Positions 58,095 to 64,000 of a stretch of DNA of 64,000 nt are shown one piece after another; the stretch's first letter is position 1; each line of letters starts with the position of its first letter. The position numbers were made by a program, and so were the translations under genes. The DNA is taken from contig JAMWZC010000003.1 in NCBI GenBank assembly GCA_024304985.1, positions 1 through 64,000 of the forward strand. Reading direction: 5' to 3'. The DNA comes from Paracoccaceae bacterium (GTDB lineage Bacteria; Pseudomonadota; Alphaproteobacteria; Rhodobacterales; Rhodobacteraceae). Under the pieces are notes generated by a model. It was not told the DNA's origin. It was given only the letters and a program-made list of their open reading frames with translations, and ran no database searches.

Positions 58095-58844
58095 CATCAC
58101 AAAGAAGGCAACCGTCATCGTGGCTCCGACCAGGGTGATGAAACCGCGCAGGAGGTCGGTGCGTACGATCCTTCGGCTCAGGCGTGCTCCGACATAGCCG
58201 CCGGCGGTTGCGCTTGCGGCCATGACGAGCGCCTGTTCCCAGGCGATCAATCCTGCCCAGCTAAAGGCAGCGGCGGAGATGAACGAAAGAACTGCCGAGA
58301 GCACGCATTTGAGCCCGTTCATGCCGTGCAAGTCGAGATGGCCCAAGAGGCCGAAGGTTGCCAACAGCATGATGCCAAGGCCGCCGTTGAAATAGCCGCC
58401 ATAGACCGACACGGCGAGGATGGCAGCACCAGAGGTGACCGGACCAGCCACACCTATCCCGCGTTCGCGCAGGATCCTGAGCAAGGCGGGGCCGAACGCG
58501 AAAAGTGCGGTTGCAAACATCAAAAGCCATGGCACGACCCAGAGGAAGGTATCGCCCGGAGTCACGATCAGAAGCAGGGTTCCTATGATACTGCCGAGGA
58601 CAGCAAGGCCAAAGATCATGCGGACCCCCAGCGCACCCTCTGCGCGCATGTCGCCGCGGAAGCCCCAGGCGCTGCTCATGTATCCGGGAAGCGCACTGAG
58701 CGTTGCCGTCGCATTTGCAGCGACCGGCGGCACGCCCACGTAAATCAGGGCGGGCAGGCTGAGGAACGTGCCCCCGCCCGCAACCGAGTTGAGCAACCCT
58801 GCCGCAGCGCCGGCAAGGCAGAGCAGAATCAGATCGGTCAGCAT
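58092..58844 (-). CDS. TauE/SafE family anion exporter/permease
   Basis: A 250-residue inner-membrane protein with about eight helices. The family motif appears near the start (AAGLLNSVAGGGTFLSLPALIYVGVPPVAANATATLSALPGYM). The second repeat is GGLGIMLLATFGLLGHLDLHGMNGLKCVL. Members move sulfite, sulfoacetate or other organosulfur anions, but the substrate is not deducible. AAAGGA precedes the ATG. It diverges from a GntR regulator across 79 bp, and its stop abuts an IS66 remnant, so it was probably acquired or rearranged. Confidence 0.9.
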   Translation of the reverse strand: MLTDLILLCLAGAAAGLLNSVAGGGTFLSLPALIYVGVPPVAANATATLSALPGYMSSAWGFRGDMRAEGALGVRMIFGLAVLGSIIGTLLLIVTPGDTFLWVVPWLLMFATALFAFGPALLRILRERGIGVAGPVTSGAAILAVSVYGGYFNGGLGIMLLATFGLLGHLDLHGMNGLKCVLSAVLSFISAAAFSWAGLIAWEQALVMAASATAGGYVGARLSRRIVRTDLLRGFITLVGATMTVAFFVM

Positions 58845-58874
58845 GGTCCATCATCCTTTCAGTCTACGCCCCCC

Positions 58875-58909
58875 TTGCACTTTGATAGATTGGTCTGCAA
58901 ATTGGTCTG
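58875..58909 (+). promoter_or_regulatory. gntR promoter with direct-repeat operator
   Basis: TTGCAC (58875-58880) and CAAATT (58898-58903) are 17 bases apart. The 9-mer ATTGGTCTG occurs at 58889-58897 in the spacer and at 58901-58909 over the -10 end, 12 bases apart. TTGGTC is the half-site type of FadR-family GntR regulators, so this is the likely autoregulatory site, also placed to control the divergent TauE gene. Confidence 0.5.
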
Positions 58910-58923
58910 TTGAGGGTGGTGTG

Positions 58924-59607
58924 ATGCCAAGACGATCCACAGCAGACATCTATCTCGAGTTGGTTGAGATACTCGACGAACTGACACCCGGCGCGCGGTT
59001 GCCAGCTGAACGGATCCTTGCCGGGCGGCTGGGTTGTTCACGGCAAGGCCTCAGGACATGTCTTGCCGCGCTGGAGAAGGATGGAAAGATTTGGCGGCAT
59101 GTCGGCCAAGGTACGTTCCGAGGCGTGCGGCCCCGCCATCTCCCTGTCCGTGAAACACTACTCATCGAAGGTGCAACACCGCCGGACATCATGCAGGCGC
59201 GGATGCTGCTGGAGCCGATGGTCGCCGCCGAAGCCGCTCGTCTGGCCTGTGACCAGGATGTTGCTCTTCTGCGTGAGAAAGTTGCTGCCGGTCGAAGGGC
59301 ACGCGACCGCGCCGCCTGCGAACAGGCTGACGACGCATTTCACCGGGCGTTGGCGCATATCTCGCGCAATCCAATACTGTCAGGGTTTCTGAACTATCTT
59401 TCGGGGGTTCGCCGCCGAGCTGCATGGCAACGGGAATGGGAAAGAACCTATCGCCGCATCGGAACTCTGGCGTTTCAGACGCTGCACAGTGATCAACATC
59501 AACGCATTGTGGATGCGATCGCACGCGGTGATCCCGAGGCTGCTTCTGCCTGCATGACAGAGCATCTTGAGACAATCAGGAACGACATGTCCGACCCGGA
59601 GGCATAG
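58924..59607 (+). CDS. GntR family (FadR/FCD subgroup) transcriptional regulator
   Basis: A 227-residue regulator. The N-terminal winged helix (about 5-70) has ARLPAERILAGRLGCSRQGLRTCLAALEKDGKIWRHVGQGTF. The C-terminal FCD ligand-binding domain (about 85-215) has ARMLLEPMVAAEAARLACDQD, the metal-binding FHRALAHISRNPI and LHSDQHQRIVDAIARGDPEAASACMTEHL. ATG 58924 follows GAGGG. It diverges from the TauE permease and probably controls it in response to its substrate or a catabolite. Confidence 0.9.
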   Translation: MPRRSTADIYLELVEILDELTPGARLPAERILAGRLGCSRQGLRTCLAALEKDGKIWRHVGQGTFRGVRPRHLPVRETLLIEGATPPDIMQARMLLEPMVAAEAARLACDQDVALLREKVAAGRRARDRAACEQADDAFHRALAHISRNPILSGFLNYLSGVRRRAAWQREWERTYRRIGTLAFQTLHSDQHQRIVDAIARGDPEAASACMTEHLETIRNDMSDPEA

Positions 59608-59630
59608 GGACGGACTGTTCCCTGCACCTT

Positions 59631-61133
59631 CTACCGATGTCCGACCCAGCCGTGATCATCCGTGAAGGCGCGGCCCTGCGCGATCCGGACGGGTTTGTAG
59701 TCGTCGGGCAGACGGTCCAGCCTGTCCAGCGGTGTCATGGAGGCGGCCAGCACGACATTGGTGCGCCCTGCGTCTTCGACCGGACCCTGTACAGCCTCTA
59801 CATGCGGATAGATCTCGCGCAAGATGGCATGGACCCCGCGCACAAGGCGACCGTCCGGCAGGTCGATCAGGTTGACATAGACCGGACCATCCACAATCGC
59901 GGCAAGCCGGGCATAGGTTTCGCGTGTCGCCAGATGGGCGGGCACCGACTCGGACGAAAAGGCATCCATCACCGCGGCATCGAACCGGCGATCCGTCTCG
60001 TTCAGGAAGACCCGCCCATCCGCATGGACGATCCCGAGGCGTCCCGTGTCGCTTGCACGTCCGGGAGTGTCCGCGCCCGCATCGAAACCTTTTTGCGCGA
60101 TGGTATCCGCCGCCCAAGGCAGATGGGCGCGCACAACTTGCGTGACCAGCGGATCAATCTCGACCGCCACGGCGCGCGATCCGGGGCGTGCTTCCAGCAG
60201 TTTCGTGGGCAGAGAATAACCGCCCCCACCGATGAACAGCACAGAAGGCGCTGGCCCCAGATCGTTGTCCATCCGCGACCAGAGCCATTGGGTATAGGGC
60301 ATGACAAGTGAGCGTGAGGTCTCGGCCCGTTCGGCCTGCGGCACGGTCTGTTCCGCCGCCTGCAGGGTGCGGTCGGAATAGAGATAGATCACCCTGCCCT
60401 GCCGCACCACGTCGATGCAGGACAGGCCGGATTCATAGCGGCAGACCGCGCCGCTGGCCATCGTCGCCATGATCAGGATTGCGGCCACCGCGATGGAGGC
60501 CAGGGTCTTGTGCGAGGTGCGCGCCGCTGGTCCTGCGCCGGGCTCGTCTGCACCAGGCGCCTTGCCCTTGATGAAGGGAATGCAGAGCAAGGCGGCAAGG
60601 CCGCAGCCCGCGAAAGTGGCGACCGATCCGACAAGGGGAAGCGCCACGAAGCCTGCAAGGATCGCGCCGACGATCGCCCCCAGCGAGCCTGCGGCGAGAA
60701 CGATCCCCAGCGAGGAACCTTCGCGGCCCGGCCGCGCCTCGACCGCCATTTTCGCCAGAAAGGGTGACGGGAAACTGACCAGCACCGAGGCCGGGAAAAA
60801 GGCCAGGATCACGGCCAGCGACATGCCCCATGTGCCCCGCGCGCCCCAGGCATAGATCAGACCAAGCACGGTGGGCGACAGCGCCATCAACACCGCCGTC
60901 GCAACCAGCGCCTTGCGCAGGGCAGCAGCCGCGACATGACGTTCGCGTTCGGCCACCAGCCCCCCAAGTGCGCTGCCCAGCGAGAAGCCCGCCAACACGA
61001 CGGCGATCACCGTGGTCCATGTCAGCAGCGATGTGCCGAAGAACGGCGCCAGCACGCGTCCCGCCGCAATCTCATAGGTCAGGCCAAGGGCCGACAGGAC
61101 AAGGATCAAGCCGATGGTTATCCAGAACTGCAT
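59631..61133 (-). CDS. Fused membrane domain/spermidine synthase-like protein
   Basis: A 500-residue protein. Residues 1 to about 235 are seven or so membrane helices of the spermidine-synthase-associated type (LTYEIAAGRVLAPFFGTSLLTWTTVIAVVLAGFSLGSALGG). The C-terminal half is a Rossmann methyltransferase-like domain: SVLFIGGGGYSLPTKLLEARPGSRAVAVEIDPLV and FDAAVMDAFSSESVPAHLATRETYARL. Polyamine synthase activity is not assured, because such fused proteins are largely uncharacterised. ATG 61133 has GGAGG upstream. It follows the amidohydrolase gene by 55 bases on the same strand. Confidence 0.88.
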   Translation of the reverse strand: MQFWITIGLILVLSALGLTYEIAAGRVLAPFFGTSLLTWTTVIAVVLAGFSLGSALGGLVAERERHVAAAALRKALVATAVLMALSPTVLGLIYAWGARGTWGMSLAVILAFFPASVLVSFPSPFLAKMAVEARPGREGSSLGIVLAAGSLGAIVGAILAGFVALPLVGSVATFAGCGLAALLCIPFIKGKAPGADEPGAGPAARTSHKTLASIAVAAILIMATMASGAVCRYESGLSCIDVVRQGRVIYLYSDRTLQAAEQTVPQAERAETSRSLVMPYTQWLWSRMDNDLGPAPSVLFIGGGGYSLPTKLLEARPGSRAVAVEIDPLVTQVVRAHLPWAADTIAQKGFDAGADTPGRASDTGRLGIVHADGRVFLNETDRRFDAAVMDAFSSESVPAHLATRETYARLAAIVDGPVYVNLIDLPDGRLVRGVHAILREIYPHVEAVQGPVEDAGRTNVVLAASMTPLDRLDRLPDDYKPVRIAQGRAFTDDHGWVGHR

Positions 61134-61188
61134 GACAGCCTCCGGGCTTTGGGCACAGCTGACATGACGGCTGCTGCCTGCCACCGCA

Positions 61189-62355
61189 TCAGTTTGCAGG
61201 TGCAGGGACAAGGCCCAGCAATCCGGCCCGGATACGGTCAAAGATGGCAACGCCGGTCGGGATCAGGGCATCGGGAAAATCATAATCGGGATTGTGCAGC
61301 GAGGCGCAGCCCTCGCCCGCGCCCAGCAGGAACATGGCCGTTCCGGCATGATGGCCGAACTGGCCAAAATCCTCGGAGGCGCGCATCGGTAGGCCGACGG
61401 TGTCCCGCGCGACCCCCAGATCGTCCAGCGCATCCGTGATCGCCGCGGTCGCCTCGGGGTGGTTCGTGCAGGCGGCAAAGCGGTCGTGATGGGTGAACGC
61501 GACGGACAGGTGATACTGCTCGGCCAGCTCTCGGGCCTTGGCCATCACCGCCTGGCGCAGCGCTTCCATATCCTCATCCACAAGGGTGCGCAGGGTCAGC
61601 CAAAGCTCCCCCTCGCCCGGCGTGATGCCAAAGGCCGGCTCTCCCATCCGGGCGTGACAGATACTGACCAGACGGAACCCGGGGCCGAGGTCGCCACCCG
61701 GACCGGCGGCCAGTGCGGCGGGCATCAGATGGGCCAGGGCCAGCGCGGGCGACAGGCCCTTTTCCGGCATCGAGGCATGGGATGTCTTGCCATGAAACAC
61801 CACCCGCAGCCCTTCGGACGCACAGCTGGCCGGACCCGGCGCGATGATGGCCCGGCCCAATCGGAAGCCCGGCATATTGTGCAACGCAAAGCCCAGATCG
61901 GGTTTGATCTGCTGAAACTTCGGGTCGGCCAGAACCGCCGCCGCACCTGATCCGTCCTCCTCGGCGGGTTGGAACATCAGCACGATCCGCCCGCGCAAGG
62001 GCGGATGGCGCGCCACCAGACGCGCGAGACCCAGCAGGATCGCCATATGCCCGTCATGGCCGCACAGATGCCCCTTGCCGGGGATGCGGGACCGATGCGC
62101 CGCGTCCGAGATTTCCGTGATGGGCAGCGCGTCGAGTTCGCAGCGGAACATCACGGTCTGACCCGGCTCCTGCCCATCCCAGACCGCCGCAACACCATGC
62201 CCGCCCAGCCCTGTGATCACCTGTGCCGGATGCAGCGCCCTGAGCGCGGCAACAACCTGCGCCGCCGTCCACTCCTCCTGCCCCGAGACTTCGGGATGCT
62301 GGTGCAGATGCTGGCGGAATTCGGTCAGTTCGGCCACGTCGGTGTTTGTCAGCAT
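61189..62355 (-). CDS. M20 family amidohydrolase/metallopeptidase
   Basis: A 388-residue enzyme of the hippurate hydrolase/N-acyl amino acid amidohydrolase group. Metal and active-site motifs are LHQHPEVSGQE, MFRCELDALPITE, GKGHLCGHDGHMAILLGLAR, MFQPAEEDGSGAAAVL and LHNMPGFRLG. The dimerisation domain (VVFHGKTSHASMPEKG) and the C-terminal ASEDFGQF follow. It removes N-acyl groups from small amides; the substrate is unknown. ATG 62355 has AAGGAGA upstream. It probably forms an operon with the spermidine-synthase-like gene. Confidence 0.93.
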   Translation of the reverse strand: MLTNTDVAELTEFRQHLHQHPEVSGQEEWTAAQVVAALRALHPAQVITGLGGHGVAAVWDGQEPGQTVMFRCELDALPITEISDAAHRSRIPGKGHLCGHDGHMAILLGLARLVARHPPLRGRIVLMFQPAEEDGSGAAAVLADPKFQQIKPDLGFALHNMPGFRLGRAIIAPGPASCASEGLRVVFHGKTSHASMPEKGLSPALALAHLMPAALAAGPGGDLGPGFRLVSICHARMGEPAFGITPGEGELWLTLRTLVDEDMEALRQAVMAKARELAEQYHLSVAFTHHDRFAACTNHPEATAAITDALDDLGVARDTVGLPMRASEDFGQFGHHAGTAMFLLGAGEGCASLHNPDYDFPDALIPTGVAIFDRIRAGLLGLVPAPAN

Positions 62356-62917
62356 GATCTCTCCTTGGGACGTCCAGCGCATTGCAGACAGGAATAGCAG
62401 CCGTCCGTCCCGGTTTACAGTAAGAGCATTGATCCGAGAAACCTGCGATTGCAGAGCCCGCCCTCATCGGTAGGCGATGCCCGTCATGTCGGATGACAAC
62501 AGCGAGAAGTTTTCCATCTGGATGCGGCAGAATGGCAGAACCGGCCAGCGCCGCATCCGTGCGCGACGGAGGCCGCTTATGCCACCAGGTGACGACATGT
62601 CATGGCGGGCTGATCCTACTGGGGGTTGCCCTTGGATTGTGTATCTGATCGGCCTTGCCGCGCCCTGATGGCTGCCGCTGAACGCGGGCAACCAACTTGT
62701 TGAAACTATCGCGCCAATGAACAGTTCCCTCGGGCCGAAGGTCCGGCCATTCCCCGCCGATATTCGCGCGCGCAGGCAAGATCCTGCCACTGATCAGGGA
62801 CAGGTCGCGCAATTGCATAGGAACAACACAAGGGTCCACGCGTCTTTACCTTGTCCGCCGCGACACCGCAGCGATGGCTGCAAATAAACTGCGTCGCGGC
62901 AAATGAGGAGAGAAGAC
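62356..62917. other. 562-base intergenic region, no recognisable gene
   Basis: This is the upstream region of both the amidohydrolase (leftward) and the SH3-domain gene (rightward). Several short frames on both strands cross it, the longest about 100 codons, but none has a convincing ribosome binding site, family resemblance or consistent codon bias. It is AT-richer than its neighbours in places and may contain decayed coding sequence. No clear promoter pair was fixed. Confidence 0.4.
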
Positions 62918-63607
62918 ATGAAACCCAAGTTTGCAAAATCCACGATGTTGTCGTCCCTGGCCCTTGTGGCGGGCCTGCCCATCGCGGCCGCGGCCATGGA
63001 TACCAGCGCCGTGACTGATCTGAACATCCGCAGCGGCCCTGGTAACACCTACGCTGTCGTCGGTGTGATCCCCAGCGGCGAGAGCGCAGCGCTGGATGGA
63101 TGCGTCGCAGATGGCAGCTGGTGCAAGGTGTCCCATGACGGTGTCGAGGGGTGGTCCTATGCCCCCTACCTGACGGTCAGCGCGGACGATCAGGCCTATG
63201 TCGTGACCGATCGTCCCGCGACCGTGGACGTAACTACCATAACCTATGAAGACACCGAAGAGACGCTGAAGGATCAGCGCACAGGAGCAACCGCCGGTGT
63301 CGTGATCGGATCGCTCGCGGCCTATGCGGCCGGTGGTCCCGTGGGTGGTGTGATCGCAGGTGGCATCCTTGGCGGCGCGGCAGGATCCGCCGCAGTCGAG
63401 CCGACCACGGAAACAGTGACCTATATCGAACGTAATCCTGTCGAAACCGTCTATCTGGATGGCGAGGTTGCGGTCGGCGCAGGCGTGCCGCAGAACGTGA
63501 CCCTCTATGAAATCCCGTCGCAGCCGGAATATCGCTATGTCAGCATCAATGGCGAGACGGTTCTGGTGAACCCGGAAAACAACGCGATCGTGCGCGTTAT
63601 CCGCTAA
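62918..63607 (+). CDS. Secreted SH3-domain protein with glycine-zipper and DUF1236-like C-terminus
   Basis: A 229-residue protein. A signal peptide (KSTMLSSLALVAGLPIAAAAM) is followed by a bacterial SH3 domain (about 30-95: LNIRSGPGNTYAVVGVIPSGESAALDGCVADGSWCKVSHDGVEGWSYAPYL). Next is a glycine-rich membrane-active segment (GVVIGSLAAYAAGGPVGGVIAGGILGGAAGSAA). The C-terminal block (YEIPSQPEYRYVSINGETVLVNPENNAIVRVIR) resembles DUF1236. It is probably periplasmic or cell-wall associated. ATG 62918 has GAGGAG upstream, and a strong terminator follows. Confidence 0.88.
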   Translation: MKPKFAKSTMLSSLALVAGLPIAAAAMDTSAVTDLNIRSGPGNTYAVVGVIPSGESAALDGCVADGSWCKVSHDGVEGWSYAPYLTVSADDQAYVVTDRPATVDVTTITYEDTEETLKDQRTGATAGVVIGSLAAYAAGGPVGGVIAGGILGGAAGSAAVEPTTETVTYIERNPVETVYLDGEVAVGAGVPQNVTLYEIPSQPEYRYVSINGETVLVNPENNAIVRVIR

Positions 63608-63632
63608 GACCGGCATCTGGACACACAAGTAA

Positions 63633-63665
63633 AGGCCCGGCATCTGCCGGGCCTGAGCGTTTTTG
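63633..63665 (+). terminator. Intrinsic terminator of the SH3-domain gene
   Basis: Stem AGGCCCGGC/GCCGGGCCT (63633-63641 and 63646-63654) with loop ATCT is followed by GAGCG and TTTTT, 25 bases past the stop. Confidence 0.85.
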
Positions 63666-63744
63666 CCTGACAGGGTCGCCGGTGCTTGAAGGGAAACCAT
63701 CCGACCCAGGTCGGGCCAGATCCCGGGCGTGATGTTCACAACGC

Positions 63745-64000
63745 CTACGATCGTTTCGCATCGGCTGTCCTTCGGGTCAGGTCGGGCAAGACATAGGGCA
63801 CCGCCGCGCGGTAGCGTGCAAAACGCGCGCCATAGCGGGCGGCAAACCGCCGCTCCTTGAGGCGCGGGGCCAGCAGGCAATAGGCGGTATAGCTGACCGC
63901 CAGCATCAACTGATCCGGCGTCCAGACCGGCACGGTCCAAAGGGTGAGCGCGAAAGCCACATAGATCGGCTGGCGGATCACGCGAAAGAGCCCCGCCGTC
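63745..64000 (-). CDS. Methyltransferase family membrane protein, 3' part
   Basis: The C-terminal 85 or so residues of a gene entering from beyond the right edge. The frame is open to the last base. It reads RVIRQPIYVAFALTLWTVPVWTPDQLMLAVSYTAYCLLAPRLKERRFAARYGARFARYRAAVPYVLP. This resembles the end of isoprenylcysteine carboxyl methyltransferase/phospholipid methyltransferase (NnrU-like) proteins: (R)xPxYxxF, two helices, then the ERRFxxxYGxxFxxYRxxVPxxLP motif. The substrate is unknown. Confidence 0.75.
   Translation of the reverse strand, partial: TAGLFRVIRQPIYVAFALTLWTVPVWTPDQLMLAVSYTAYCLLAPRLKERRFAARYGARFARYRAAVPYVLPDLTRRTADAKRS

Noticed and set aside
62477-62790. Short frames on both strands in the region before the SH3-domain gene
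   Set aside because: They lack ribosome binding sites, resemble no family I know, and have uneven codon use.

Overview
The window looks like a chromosomal segment of an alphaproteobacterium of the Rhodobacteraceae (Roseobacter/Rhodobacter/Paracoccus type). The support is indirect but consistent: high-GC codon use throughout, a tRNA-His without G-1 and with A73, a GTTC-N7-GTTC LexA box at mmcB, GANTC (CcrM-type) sites clustered at rpoD, a CarD/RpoH/RpoD set of alphaproteobacterial type, and a short 3' intergenic repeat (GRRTATTTSNGGCAAGAWGAAR) that I associate with this family. No phage, CRISPR or rRNA was seen. The only insertion-sequence trace is a small IS66-type transposase remnant beside tRNA-Glu.

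Layout. 0-6 kb: 4-hydroxyphenylpyruvate dioxygenase (hppD) with a divergent Lrp/AsnC regulator, a CPA2 cation:proton antiporter, and divergent cobT/cobS for cobalamin nucleotide-loop assembly. 6-11 kb: carD, 7Fe ferredoxin fdxA, an S4-domain RNA-binding protein coupled to a SUV3-like RNA helicase, and a secreted TPR protein. 11-18.4 kb: SCP2-like protein, alpha/beta hydrolase, FAH-family hydrolase, a coupled DNA exonuclease/ATP-dependent DNA ligase pair, oligoendopeptidase F and GNAT. 18.4-23.3 kb: DksA/TraR zinc-finger protein, rpoH, an RluD-type pseudouridine synthase, tRNA-His, GNAT, small proteins and SOS-regulated mmcB. 23.5-30.5 kb: an ECF sigma/anti-sigma pair, RidA, a nitronate-monooxygenase-type protein, and the riboflavin cluster ribB(X)-ribH-nusB with ribE beyond a metallo-hydrolase. 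30.7-35.3 kb: capsule genes kpsS, an OPX lipoprotein and kpsC. 35.4-42.3 kb: nrdR-ribD, a tandem pair of secreted paralogues, rpoD and dnaG. 42.4-49.5 kb: the heterotetrameric sarcosine oxidase operon soxBDAG behind a glutamate-type dehydrogenase. 49.8-52.7 kb: a three-gene TadG/TadE-like cluster. 52.7-57.8 kb: membrane protein, TetR regulator, lipoprotein, hom, recJ, tRNA-Glu. 57.8-64 kb: accessory-looking tail with the IS66 remnant, TauE/SafE permease with a divergent GntR regulator, fused MFS/spermidine-synthase-like protein, M20 amidohydrolase, SH3/DUF1236-like secreted protein and a partial methyltransferase.

How the genes work together. Most of the window is housekeeping. Riboflavin genes ribB, ribH, ribE and ribD are dispersed over about 9 kb with nusB and nrdR as partners. 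The GTP cyclohydrolase II half of the RibBA-like protein lacks its zinc-binding cysteines, so that activity must come from elsewhere. SoxBDAG demethylates sarcosine and passes the one-carbon unit to tetrahydrofolate. KpsS/KpsC build the Kdo linker of a capsule and the OPX protein exports it, but the ABC transporter is not here. Five genes or tRNAs (tRNA-His, tRNA-Glu, mmcB, hom, gntR) plus rpoH and the tad cluster have recognisable TTGMAN-N17-(T/C)A-rich promoters, which helped place regulatory sites.

I did not find a convincing wholly new system. The most interesting signals are regulatory: four GANTC half-sites within 41 bp upstream of rpoD, a LexA box that exactly fills the mmcB promoter spacer and implies a leaderless message, a perfect DnaA box on the nrdR promoter, the four-copy 3'-end repeat, the orphan TadG/TadE trio, and the secreted tandem paralogues beside rpoD.
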